This document shows, piece after piece, positions 15,637 through 23,815 of a DNA stretch of 64,000 bases (its first letter is position 1; the number at the start of each line of letters is the position of its first letter). The notes below the pieces were generated by a model. The model saw only the letters and a program-made list of their open reading frames with translations. It was not told the DNA's origin and ran no database searches. The stretch comes from Trujillonella humicola (GTDB taxonomy: Bacteria > Actinomycetota > Actinomycetes > Mycobacteriales > Geodermatophilaceae). The stretch lies in the NCBI RefSeq assembly GCF_046233715.1, contig NZ_JBJNRJ010000007.1:1-64000 (forward strand). Direction: 5' to 3'. Made by a program: the position numbers and the translations under genes.

Positions 15637-16536
15637 TCACGTGCCGCCGGGAAGGAGACGTGCCAGCACGTCCTGCGGCAGCAGGCCCGCCGGGCCGAAC
15701 CGGCGGGCCGCCTCGACGAACTGCGGTGCCGTGGCGGCGAGGTCGGCCAGCAGCTCCCGGGCGGCGTCCTCGCGGCCGGCCAGGGCGGCGACGACGGCGC
15801 GCCAGAGCACCTGGTCTGGCTCGGTCTCCGGGTCCTGCGGGCGCATGTCCTCCAGCTGCCGGTCGGCGGTCGCGGGGTCGCCGTCCAGCGCGAGCTGGAA
15901 AGCGGCCACCACGCGCTGGTAGCGCAGCCGCTTGGCCACGAGCCGGTCGAGCTCGCCCACCGGGTCGGGGTCGTCGTCGACCCGCAGGTCGATCACCCGG
16001 TCGTGCCAGGGGCGGCCGGTGGGGTGCGCGCGGACGACCATGACCGCGGCCGACCGCCGCCCGCGGAAGTCACCGCCGGCGTCCTCGGCCGCGTGCAGGG
16101 ACCGCAGCAGCCGCTGCGCCAGCGGCCCGGAGCCGGACTCGAAGGAGTCCACCATGGCCTGCCACACCTGCGGTCCGACGACCATGTTCGCCAGCGCCGC
16201 GCAGTCCTCCCCGACGGCCTGCCCGGCCGCGGCCACGCAGCCGTCGCCGGTGTAGAGGGCGGTGCCCTCGGCCGCCTTGAGGACGGCGACCTGGCGCCGC
16301 TCGGGATGCGGATCGACGCTCTGCAGCGCGGTGAGCGACTCCTGCGCGGTGAAACCGCCGCGGAGCAGGTCCAGGCCGATCTCGCCGTACATCGGCTCGC
16401 CCATCGACTGGGTGGCGATGACGCCGTGGCCGGGGAGGGCGAAGGGCACGCTGCTGCCGACGGCGAAGGCCTGCGACTGGGTGGCGACGCCCATCTCGCC
16501 GGTGATCCGGTCGAGGGCGACGATCGAGTAGGTCAC
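15637..16536 (-). CDS. DUF1028 domain protein
   Basis: 299 residues. The start is set at GTG 16536 because the family begins with TYSIVA, here VTYSIVALDRITGEMGVATQSQAFAVGSSVPFALPGHGVIATQS. DUF1028 has an Ntn-hydrolase-like fold and is often found beside amino-acid or peptide hydrolases; enzymatic activity is not established. The C-terminal 80 residues (VVAAFQLALDGDPATADRQLEDMRPQDPETEPDQVLWRAVVAALAGREDAA) look like a helical, tetratricopeptide-type extension seen in some members. It is divergent from a DUF885 protein across 75 bases, probably sharing a control region. The ribosome site is weak. Confidence 0.9.
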   Translation of the reverse strand: MTYSIVALDRITGEMGVATQSQAFAVGSSVPFALPGHGVIATQSMGEPMYGEIGLDLLRGGFTAQESLTALQSVDPHPERRQVAVLKAAEGTALYTGDGCVAAAGQAVGEDCAALANMVVGPQVWQAMVDSFESGSGPLAQRLLRSLHAAEDAGGDFRGRRSAAVMVVRAHPTGRPWHDRVIDLRVDDDPDPVGELDRLVAKRLRYQRVVAAFQLALDGDPATADRQLEDMRPQDPETEPDQVLWRAVVAALAGREDAARELLADLAATAPQFVEAARRFGPAGLLPQDVLARLLPGGT

Positions 16537-16611
16537 CTCGTGCCGAATACCCAGGAGCACGTGGGCGGACACGCCGCATGGGCAGTCCCCCGCCGGGGGT
16601 ACGGCGAGGTC

Positions 16612-18156
16612 ATGACCTCGCCGACCGCCGCTGCTCAGGAGCGCCTGCGGGCGGTCACCGACGTGCTGGTCGCCGAGGTGCGCGACGGCGCCGGGCGGCA
16701 CGAGTACGACGGCGTCGTCCCCGACCTGTCGCCCGGAGCCGTGCGCGCCGGGCTGGCCCGGCTGGGCGGCGCCGAGCTGCCCGACGCCCACGACGAGCGG
16801 CACCTCGCAGCCGCGGAGCGGCGCCTGCGGCTGGAACTGGGCGAGGTGCAGCTGCACCGGCGCAGCCCGCGCCCGCTCCTCGCCGCCCTCGACCTGTCGG
16901 TGTACGACCGGCCGTACGCGCCGCCCGGCGAGCGGGCGGAGGCCCGCGCCCGGCACCTGGCGGGCTGGCCGGCCGCCATCGACGCGGCGCTGACCTCGCT
17001 CGACCTCGTGCCGGCCGCGGCCGCCGAGGCGCTGCTGCCGGCGGTGCGCGGAGCCGCGGCCGTGGTCCGGGCCGGCGAGCCGCACGGGGGTGCCGCGCTG
17101 GCCGCGCACGCCCGGCTGCTGACCCACCTCGAGCGGTGCACCGGGACCGGCGATCCGGATCCCGCGCTGGGCGCGCCGGGGCTCACGGCCCTGCTGGAGG
17201 CCGTCGAGGGCGGCGACGTCGACCTGCCCTCGGTCGCCGCCGCCGCGGACGCCGAGCGGCGTCGCCTGCGGGATCTGCTCGACGCCGCCGCCGACCGGAT
17301 CGCCCCGGGTACGGCGGCCGACGACGTGGTGGCACGGCTCGTCCGGGACCACCCCGGACCAGCCGGTGTGCTCGACGAGGCCCGCCGCCTCACCGGCGAG
17401 GTGGTGGCCTTCGTCCGCGAGCGCGGCCTGCTCGAGCACCTGGACGGGGAGTGCCGGGTCGAGGCCAGCCCGCCGTCGCGGCGGTGGGCCACGGCGATGC
17501 TGTCGTGGGCCGGGCCCTACGAGCCGGACGCGCCCTCCACCTACGGCATCACGCCCCCGGACCCCTCCTGGCCGCCGCAGCGGCAGGACCAGTGGCTCAC
17601 CGCCTTCAGCCGGACGACGCTGCCCGCCACCACGGCGCACGAGGTCGCCCCCGGCCACTTCGCGCACGGCCGGGCGCTGCGGCGGGTGCGTGGCGACGTC
17701 CGCCGGACCCTGCACTCGCCGGCCTTCGTCGAGGGCTGGGCGCACTACGCGGAGGAGCTCATGGTGGAGGAGGGCTTCCGCGGCGAGGACCCGCGGTTCG
17801 CGATCGGGGTGGCGATGAAGGCCCTGCTGCGGGTCACCCGGGTGCGGGCGGCGATCGGCGTCCACACCCGGCAGCTGACCGTGGACGAGGCCGCCGGGCT
17901 GTTCGCGCGGGAGGCGTTCCTCCAGGGACCGGCGGCGCGCGGCGAGGCGCTGCGCGCGGTCATCGACCCCACCTACGGCCGGTACACCACCGGCAAGCTG
18001 GCGCTGCGCGCGCTGCGCGAGCGGGCGCGCGAGCGGTGGGGACCGGGCTTCTCGCCGCGTCGCTTCCACCGCGCGGTCCTGGCCCTGGGCGCGCCGCCAC
18101 CCGCACTGCTGGACACCGCACTCGTGGACACCGCACTCGAGGAGGACCGGGCATGA
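16612..18156 (+). CDS. DUF885 family putative metallohydrolase
   Basis: 514 residues from ATG 16612. The DUF885 signature is clear in the C-terminal half: TTAHEVAPGHFAHG, a metal-binding HExxPGH-type motif, then VEGWAHYAEELMVEEG, supplying a third acidic ligand, and LFAREAFLQGPAARGEA near the end. Members are thought to be zinc-dependent peptidases or carboxypeptidase-like enzymes, but substrates are mostly unknown. No signal peptide. The stop overlaps the glutaminase ATG (ATGA), so the pair is co-translated, which points to peptide or amide nitrogen recycling. Confidence 0.92.
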   Translation: MTSPTAAAQERLRAVTDVLVAEVRDGAGRHEYDGVVPDLSPGAVRAGLARLGGAELPDAHDERHLAAAERRLRLELGEVQLHRRSPRPLLAALDLSVYDRPYAPPGERAEARARHLAGWPAAIDAALTSLDLVPAAAAEALLPAVRGAAAVVRAGEPHGGAALAAHARLLTHLERCTGTGDPDPALGAPGLTALLEAVEGGDVDLPSVAAAADAERRRLRDLLDAAADRIAPGTAADDVVARLVRDHPGPAGVLDEARRLTGEVVAFVRERGLLEHLDGECRVEASPPSRRWATAMLSWAGPYEPDAPSTYGITPPDPSWPPQRQDQWLTAFSRTTLPATTAHEVAPGHFAHGRALRRVRGDVRRTLHSPAFVEGWAHYAEELMVEEGFRGEDPRFAIGVAMKALLRVTRVRAAIGVHTRQLTVDEAAGLFAREAFLQGPAARGEALRAVIDPTYGRYTTGKLALRALRERARERWGPGFSPRRFHRAVLALGAPPPALLDTALVDTALEEDRA

Positions 18157-19079
18157 CCCCGACGACCGACGACCTGGGCGCCGAGCTGGAGCGCATCGCC
18201 GAGGAGGTGCGGCCGCTGGCCCGCGAGGGCGACGTCGCCGACTACATCCCGGCGCTCGCCGCCGAGGACCCGGGCGCGTTCGCCCTGGCCACCAGCGACC
18301 TCGACGGGGTCGAGCACACGGCCGGGGACGCCGACCGGCCGTTCTGCATCCAGAGCATCGCGAAGGTGTTCGCGCTGACCCTGGCGCTGCAGGCGGTGGG
18401 GGAGGACCTGTGGGAGCGGGTGGGCCGGGAACCGTCCGGCGACCCGTTCAACTCGCTGGTGCAGCTCGAGCACGAGCACGGCAAGCCGCGCAACCCGATG
18501 ATCAACGCCGGCGCGCTGGTGGTCTGCGACGTGCTGCTGGAGACCCTCGACGACCCGAAGGCCGCCGTCTGCGACCTGCTCGGCCGGCTGGTCGGGGACG
18601 ACGTCGAGGTGGACCGGACGGTCCTCGGCGACGAGGGCCGCACCGCCTCGCGCAACACCGCGATGGCCAACCTGATGGCGGCCTTCGGCAACGTCCACTC
18701 CCCGGTCGGCGACGTCCTGTCGGTGTACGTCCACCAGTGCGCGGTCCTCATGAGCACGCGCCAGCTGGCCCGGGCGATGCGCTTCCTGGCCAACGACGGC
18801 GTGGATCCCGGCAGCGGGCAGCGGATCGTCGCCGAGCCGCTGGCCCGGCGGATCAACGCGATCATGCTGACCAGCGGCACCTACGACTCCGCCGGCCAGT
18901 TCGCCTACGAGGTCGGCATCCCGTGCAAGAGCGGCGTGGCCGGCGCGATCGCCGGGGACGTGCCCGGCCGGCTGGGGGTCTGCGTGTGGTCACCGCCGCT
19001 CGACGCGTCGGGGAACTCGCGGGCGGGGCGGGAGGCGCTGCACCTGCTCGCCGAGCGCCGGGAGCTGTCGATCTTCTAG
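18153..19079 (+). CDS. glsA: Glutaminase (serine-dependent beta-lactamase fold)
   Basis: 308 residues; hydrolyses L-glutamine to glutamate and ammonia. The catalytic S-x-x-K is in FCIQSIAKVFAL, and the family motifs KPRNPMINAGALVVCD, GRTASRNTAMANLMAAFGN, VYVHQCAVLMSTRQLARAMRFLANDG and MLTSGTYDSAGQFAYEVGIPCKSGVAGAI are all present. Length is typical of the single-domain bacterial form. Start ATG 18153 overlaps the DUF885 stop with GAGGAGG upstream. It converges with a PspC-domain gene. The neighbourhood suggests a catabolic role for glutamine released from peptides. Confidence 0.97.
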   Translation: MTPTTDDLGAELERIAEEVRPLAREGDVADYIPALAAEDPGAFALATSDLDGVEHTAGDADRPFCIQSIAKVFALTLALQAVGEDLWERVGREPSGDPFNSLVQLEHEHGKPRNPMINAGALVVCDVLLETLDDPKAAVCDLLGRLVGDDVEVDRTVLGDEGRTASRNTAMANLMAAFGNVHSPVGDVLSVYVHQCAVLMSTRQLARAMRFLANDGVDPGSGQRIVAEPLARRINAIMLTSGTYDSAGQFAYEVGIPCKSGVAGAIAGDVPGRLGVCVWSPPLDASGNSRAGREALHLLAERRELSIF

Positions 19080-19086
19080 CGGCGGC

Positions 19087-19269
19087 TCACCGCTCCTTCG
19101 GGATGATGAGCCACAGCGCGATGTAGGCGATCTCGCCGACGCCGAAGAGGCCGAACAGCACGAACGCCACCCGCACCAGCGCGCGGGAGATGCCGAACCG
19201 CTGGGCCAACCCGGCGCAGACGCCGGCGAGGATCCGCTGTTTCCGCGGCCTGATCAGTGCGGGGGTCAT
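19087..19269 (-). CDS. PspC domain small membrane protein
   Basis: 60 residues: MTPALIRPRKQRILAGVCAG followed by LAQRFGISRALVRVAFVLFGLFGVGEIAYIALWLIIPKER. This is essentially a bare PspC domain, with the typical IAGVCAGLA start, the helix-turn and a closing LWLIIPK. PspC proteins are envelope stress sensors; stand-alone copies of this size are common in actinobacteria, and their partner is not known. Seven bases separate its stop from that of glutaminase, on the opposite strand. Confidence 0.95.
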   Translation of the reverse strand: MTPALIRPRKQRILAGVCAGLAQRFGISRALVRVAFVLFGLFGVGEIAYIALWLIIPKER

Positions 19270-19422
19270 GGCGCCCGCCTTACCCGTCCGGCGCTCCGGT
19301 CAACACCGACCGCGCCCTGCCGGGTCACCCGGTGCGCCCGCCGTCACGCACTCGTCATGTTGAGCTCGCGGGCCCGGGGCATGCCTTGTACGGCCTGTCG
19401 CTCGATGCCCGGAGGTGCGCCC

Positions 19423-21066
19423 GTGGAGGACCTGCCCGTCGACGTCCTCCACTGGGCGCTGGCCCTCTCGCCGATCGTCGTCCTGCTCGTCCTGCTCGCG
19501 GTGCTGCGCTGGAGCGCGCCCCAGGCGGCCGCCGTCGGGATGTTCTACGCCGCGGCGGTCGCGCTGATCTTCTTCCAGACGCCCTTCGACACCGTCGTGG
19601 TGGCCGTCGCCAAGGGGATCTGGGACGCGGTGCCGATCCTCTACGTCGTCTTCCCGGCGCTGCTGCTGTACCACGTCGGCAAGGCCTCCGGCGCCTTCGA
19701 CGCACTCCGGCGCGGCATCTCCCGGTACAGCAAGAACGACGTCTTCATCGTGCTGGCCTTCGGCTGGGTGTTCGCCTCCTTCATGCAGGGCATCGCCGGC
19801 TTCGGCGCGCCCATCGCCGTCGTCGCGCCGCTGCTGGTCGCCATCGGGGTCCGGCCGATCTACGCGGTGCTCATCCCGCTGATCGGGCACGCCTGGGCCA
19901 ACATGTTCGGCACCCTGGCCGTCGGCTGGCTGGCCACGCTGCAGGTCGTCGACGTCGAGAACGAGACGGCCACCGCCGTGGAGACCGCGATCCTGCTGTG
20001 GATCCCCAACATCCTCGGCGCCTTCTACATCGCCTGGCTGGTGGGCAAGTGGCAGGCCGTCCGGCTCGCCACCCCGATGGTGCTGATCATCAGCCTCATC
20101 CACGGGGGCGGCCAACTCGCGCTGATGCCGGTGAGCCCGGTGCTGTCCACCTTCGTCGCCGCCTCCGTGGCGATGGTGGCGCTCTTCCCGCTGGCCCGGT
20201 GGTCGCGGTACTCCGAGCCGGCCGAGCTCGACGAGCGCCCGGCGATGAAGGAGGACGCCGACCTCACCGCGGAGGAGGAGGGCGAGCCCACCATGTCGCT
20301 CCTGCAGGCCGCTGCACCGTACGGCGCGCTCACCGCGGTGGCGATCGGCCTGCTGGTGATCGGCCCGGTGGAGGACTTCCTGTCCCGGCTGGCCGTGGGG
20401 CTGCCCTTCCCGGAGGTCACCACCGGGTACGGCGTCGAGAACGAGGCCGAGCAGGCGTACCAGGAGTTCGAGCCGTTGGTGCACCCCGGCACCTTCCTGC
20501 TCTTCGCCGTCGCCGTCGCCTGGCTGCTGTACCGCCGGATCGGGGCCTTCTCCCGCAAGGCCGAGGTCGCCTCCGGCGAGGCCGGCGCCGGGGAGGAGGC
20601 GGAGGAGGAGCCCGGCGTCTGGAGGGGCACCGCGGAGGACGCCGTCCCGGCCGCGTTCGCCGTCGTCGGCTTCCTCGTGCTGTCGTCGCTGCTGGACCAC
20701 TCCGGCCAGACGGACGTGCTCGCGCAGGGCATCTCGGACGTCGCCCCTGCCCCCGTGTACGCGTTCCTGTCGGTGTTCATCGGGGTCATCGGTGCCTTCA
20801 TGACGTCGAGCAACACCGCCTCGAACGTCCTGTTCGCCGACCTGCAGGACACCGTCGCCGGCGCGGAGGGCCTCCGGCAGAGCTCCATCCTGGCCGCGCA
20901 GTCGACCGGTGGCGCCATCGGCAACGCGATCGCCCCGGCGAACATCGTGCTCGGCACCTCCACCACCGGAGCCCAGGGCAAGGAGGGCGAGGTGCTGCGC
21001 AAGGCCCTGCCGTGGGCAGCCGTCGCCACTGCACTCACCGGCATCGTGACCGTGTTCCTGGCCTGA
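19423..21066 (+). CDS. LctP family (lactate permease-like) transporter
   Basis: 547 residues. GTG 19423 is chosen because GGAGG lies seven bases upstream, while the frame extends to 19357 without a site. About 13 transmembrane helices. Family hallmarks include GKASGAFDALRRGISRYS, FMQGIAGFGAPIAVVAPLLVAIGV, HAWANMFGTLAVGW and, in the second half, FIGVIGAFMTSSNTASNVLFADLQ and AAQSTGGAIGNAIAPANIVLGTST. LctP proteins import L-lactate, D-lactate or glycolate with protons. An acidic insert (EEAGEEAEEE-like, near residue 390) is cytoplasmic. Here it heads an operon with amide/peptide-type hydrolases, so another carboxylate may be the substrate. Confidence 0.92.
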   Translation: MEDLPVDVLHWALALSPIVVLLVLLAVLRWSAPQAAAVGMFYAAAVALIFFQTPFDTVVVAVAKGIWDAVPILYVVFPALLLYHVGKASGAFDALRRGISRYSKNDVFIVLAFGWVFASFMQGIAGFGAPIAVVAPLLVAIGVRPIYAVLIPLIGHAWANMFGTLAVGWLATLQVVDVENETATAVETAILLWIPNILGAFYIAWLVGKWQAVRLATPMVLIISLIHGGGQLALMPVSPVLSTFVAASVAMVALFPLARWSRYSEPAELDERPAMKEDADLTAEEEGEPTMSLLQAAAPYGALTAVAIGLLVIGPVEDFLSRLAVGLPFPEVTTGYGVENEAEQAYQEFEPLVHPGTFLLFAVAVAWLLYRRIGAFSRKAEVASGEAGAGEEAEEEPGVWRGTAEDAVPAAFAVVGFLVLSSLLDHSGQTDVLAQGISDVAPAPVYAFLSVFIGVIGAFMTSSNTASNVLFADLQDTVAGAEGLRQSSILAAQSTGGAIGNAIAPANIVLGTSTTGAQGKEGEVLRKALPWAAVATALTGIVTVFLA

Positions 21067-21075
21067 GGAGGTGCC

Positions 21076-21252
21076 GTGAACCCCACCGTCGCGCTGGGCG
21101 TCGCCCTGGTGCTGATGCTCGCCGCCCTGCCGCTGCTCGTCGTCGGCGCCAACGCCGACATCGTCGCCCTCTCCGTCGCCGGCATCGCCGCCGTGGTGGT
21201 CGGGGGAGCGATCCCGCCGGCCCTGCGCTGGCTCGGACCCGAGGAGGACTGA
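21076..21252 (+). CDS. 58-residue membrane protein in the LctP-GGT operon
   Basis: GTG 21076, nine bases after the transporter stop, with GAGGAGG immediately upstream. The product, beginning VNPTVALGVALVLMLAALPL, has two hydrophobic segments (residues 4-25 and 28-48) and ends RWLGPEEDR-like with a short acidic tail. Its TGA shares a base with the ATG of the next gene (TGATG), so it is translationally coupled. Probably an accessory subunit or stabiliser of the LctP-type permease. I know no named family. Confidence 0.65.
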   Translation: MNPTVALGVALVLMLAALPLLVVGANADIVALSVAGIAAVVVGGAIPPALRWLGPEED

Positions 21253-22901
21253 TGAACCCGGACGGACCGCACACCGGCCGGCCACCCGCCCGCGCCGAGC
21301 GCGGCATGGTGGCGACCTCGCACGCGCTCGCCTCGGAGGCCGGCGTGCACGCGCTCCGCCGGGGCGGCACCGCGGTGGACGCCGCCATCGCCGCGAACGC
21401 GGTGCTGTGCGTGGCCTACCCGCACATGGCCGGTCTCGGCGGGGACGCCTTCTTCCTCGTCAAGCCGCCGGGCGAGCAGGTCCGCGCGCTCAACGCCAGC
21501 GGCCCGGCCGCAGCCCTGGCCACGCGCGACTTCTACGCCGAGCAGGGGCACACCGACGAGATCCCCAGCCGGGGGGCGCTGGCCGCCCTCACCGTCCCCG
21601 GCGCGGTGGACGGCTGGCGGGAGGCCCACGAGCGGCACGGCCGGCTGCCGTGGGCCGACCTCTTCGAGGACGCGATCGCGCTGGCCCGCTCGGGGGTGCC
21701 GGTGGCCCGGTCGATGGCCCAGTGGCTGCCGCAGGACGTCCCGGTCCTCGAGGAGGACGACGCGGCCCGGGCGGTCTTCCTGCCCGGCGGCCGGCTGCTG
21801 CGGGAGGGGGACCGGCTGGTCAACCCCGACCTGGCGCGGACCTTCGAGGTGCTGGCGGCCCGGGGCCCGCGCGCGGGCTTCTACGAGGGCGAGCCGGCCG
21901 AGCGGCTGTGCGCCGGCCTGACCGGTTCCCCGCTTCGTCCCGACGACCTCGCCGCCTTCCGCGCCGAGTGGGTCGAGCCGATCAGCACGACCTACCGCGG
22001 CCTGACCGTCGTCGAGTTCCCGCCGAACACCCAGGGCTTCGCCGCGCTGCAGGTGCTCCGGCTGCTCGACGGCTGGGACGTCGCCGGCTTCGGCGACCTC
22101 ACCGTCGACTACGTCCACCACGCCGCCGAGGCGGTGAAGCTGGCCTTCGCCGATCGCGACGCCTGGCTGACCGACCCGGACCACCACGACATCCCGCTCG
22201 ACCGGCTGCTGGCCGCCGGCTACGCCGACGAGCGCCGGGAGCTGGTCGACCCCGAGCGTGCGATGGACATGGACGCCGTGGAGAGCGGGGTGCCCGGCGG
22301 GTGGACCGGCCCGCGCCCGCAGCCGGAGGGGGACACCGTCTACCTGTGCGCGGTCGACGGCGACGGCCTCGCCGTGTCGCTGATCCAGTCGATCTACCAC
22401 GACTTCGGGGCCGGCGTGGTCGCCGAGGGCACCGGCGTGCTGCTGCAGAACCGCGGGTCGTTCTTCTCGCTGGACGGGGAGCACCACAACCGGCTGGAGC
22501 CGGGGAAGCGGACGTTCCACACGCTCATCCCGGCGATGGTCCTGCGCGACGACGGCTCGCCCTACGCGGTGATGGGGACCATGGGCGGGGAGGGGCAGCC
22601 GCAGACGCAGGCGGCGATGCTCACCCGGATGGTCGACTTCGGCTACGACGTCCAGCAGGCCATCGAGGCGCCGCGCTGGCTGATGGGCCGCACGTGGGGC
22701 GCGGCGTCGCAGGACCTGTGGCTGGAGGGCCGCTGGCCCGATCCCGTCGTGCACGAGCTGGAACGGCGCGGGCAGCCGGTGAAGATGCTGCCCGCCTGGG
22801 ACGACAACGTCGGCCACGCCCAGGCCATCCGGTTCACCGACCAGGGCTGGCTCGAGGGAGGTGCCGACCCGCGCGGGGACGGCGCCGCCCTCGGCTTCTG
22901 A
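21252..22901 (+). CDS. Gamma-glutamyltransferase family Ntn-hydrolase
   Basis: 549 residues. The N-terminal part (MVATSHALASEAGVHALRRGGTAVDAAIAANAVLCVAYPHMAGLGGDAFFLV) and the C-terminal subunit fit gamma-glutamyltransferases, made as a precursor that self-cleaves before a nucleophilic Thr. Here the cleavage motif is GDTVYLCAVDGDG with Thr near residue 362, rather than the GTTHxSVxD of classical GGT. That variant is typical of the YwrD/HpxW-like branch, some of which hydrolyse oxamate or other amides. There is no signal peptide, so it is cytoplasmic. Position between a carboxylate permease and an isochorismatase-like amidase supports a small-molecule amide catabolic role. Confidence 0.9.
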   Translation: MNPDGPHTGRPPARAERGMVATSHALASEAGVHALRRGGTAVDAAIAANAVLCVAYPHMAGLGGDAFFLVKPPGEQVRALNASGPAAALATRDFYAEQGHTDEIPSRGALAALTVPGAVDGWREAHERHGRLPWADLFEDAIALARSGVPVARSMAQWLPQDVPVLEEDDAARAVFLPGGRLLREGDRLVNPDLARTFEVLAARGPRAGFYEGEPAERLCAGLTGSPLRPDDLAAFRAEWVEPISTTYRGLTVVEFPPNTQGFAALQVLRLLDGWDVAGFGDLTVDYVHHAAEAVKLAFADRDAWLTDPDHHDIPLDRLLAAGYADERRELVDPERAMDMDAVESGVPGGWTGPRPQPEGDTVYLCAVDGDGLAVSLIQSIYHDFGAGVVAEGTGVLLQNRGSFFSLDGEHHNRLEPGKRTFHTLIPAMVLRDDGSPYAVMGTMGGEGQPQTQAAMLTRMVDFGYDVQQAIEAPRWLMGRTWGAASQDLWLEGRWPDPVVHELERRGQPVKMLPAWDDNVGHAQAIRFTDQGWLEGGADPRGDGAALGF

Positions 22902-22915
22902 GGAGGAGGAGACCC

Positions 22916-23722
22916 GTGCCGAGGTTCCGCGAGATCTACGCCGAGAGCAGCGAGGGCGGTGTGCAGTTCGCGTCCAGCGCCGACCGCTGGCACCTGACCG
23001 AGGACCACGTGCACCTCTCGCCGCACCACACCCGCGGCGGGCTGCTGCGCTGGGACGCCCAGCTCAAGCCGATCGTGGACAGCCCCGACCGGCAGGCGCT
23101 GGTCGTCATCGACATGCAGAACGACTTCTGCGCGGAGGGCGGTTGGACCCACCGCTCCGGCCTGGACTGGAAGGCCTGCCGCCAGGCCATCCCCGGCGTC
23201 CAGCGGGCCCTCGAGGTGGCGCGGGAACGGGACACGTGGGTCATCTGGGTCTACTGGCACAACCGGTCCGACCTGCGCAATCTCGGCGCCCCCACGCTGT
23301 ACTCCTTCAAGCACGAGCTCGACCAGCGCGGCATCGGGGAGGACCTCGACCACGGACGGGTGCTCGTCGGCGGCGAGTGGGGCGCGGAGACGGTCGACGA
23401 GTTGCGGCCGCTGATGCAGGACGACGACATCCACGTCGAGAAGGTGCGGATGAGCGGCTTCTACGGCACGCACCTGGACCAGGTGCTGCGCACCCAGGGC
23501 ATCCAGACGCTGTTCTTCACCGGGGTCAACGTCGACCAGTGCGTGACCACGACCATGGAGGACGCGTACTTCCGCGACTACAACGCCGTGCTGCTCGAGG
23601 ACGCCTGCGCCACCTCCAGCCCCGACTACTGCAAGCAGGCGGTCGTCTTCAACGCCGCGCACTGCTGGGGCTTCACCATGACCCTCGACCAGTTCGCGAG
23701 CCCGACCCCGTTCGAGGGCTGA
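22916..23722 (+). CDS. Isochorismatase family cysteine hydrolase
   Basis: 268 residues, GTG 22916 with GAGGAGGAGGA upstream. The catalytic triad is recognisable: Asp in VVIDMQNDFCAEGG, Lys in VEKVRMSGFYGTHLDQVLR, and Cys in FTGVNVDQCVTTTMEDAYFRDY. The isochorismatase-like superfamily covers isochorismatase, nicotinamidase, N-carbamoylsarcosine amidase, biuret and ureidoacrylate hydrolases. The roughly 50-residue N-terminal extension (EIYAESSEGGVQFASSADRWHLTEDHVHL) is unusual and could define a substrate pocket. Last gene of the LctP-GGT operon. The substrate is probably an amide or carbamoyl acid, which is inference from family and context. Confidence 0.9.
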   Translation: MPRFREIYAESSEGGVQFASSADRWHLTEDHVHLSPHHTRGGLLRWDAQLKPIVDSPDRQALVVIDMQNDFCAEGGWTHRSGLDWKACRQAIPGVQRALEVARERDTWVIWVYWHNRSDLRNLGAPTLYSFKHELDQRGIGEDLDHGRVLVGGEWGAETVDELRPLMQDDDIHVEKVRMSGFYGTHLDQVLRTQGIQTLFFTGVNVDQCVTTTMEDAYFRDYNAVLLEDACATSSPDYCKQAVVFNAAHCWGFTMTLDQFASPTPFEG

Positions 23723-23732
23723 CCGCGCCCGT

Positions 23733-23790
23733 CACGGCACGACGCCGGGGCCGGCCTCCGGCGGCCGGGCGGCGGCGAACGGCTCGGGGA
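23733..23790 (-). pseudogene. Remnant of a second SpoIIE-phosphatase C terminus
   Basis: Read on the minus strand, this stretch encodes PEPFAAARPPEAGPGVVP followed by a stop. The intact GAF-SpoIIE gene 2 kb away ends PFAEDRPRPPEAGPGTVP. At DNA level the two share a 22-base identical core (23743-23764 and 25804-25825) plus flanking similarity. It is best explained as a leftover from a duplication or from insertion of the BCCT gene into the 3' end of a paralogue. Confidence 0.55.
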
Positions 23791-23815
23791 GGGGAGGCGA
23801 CCGTCCCGGCGGTGC

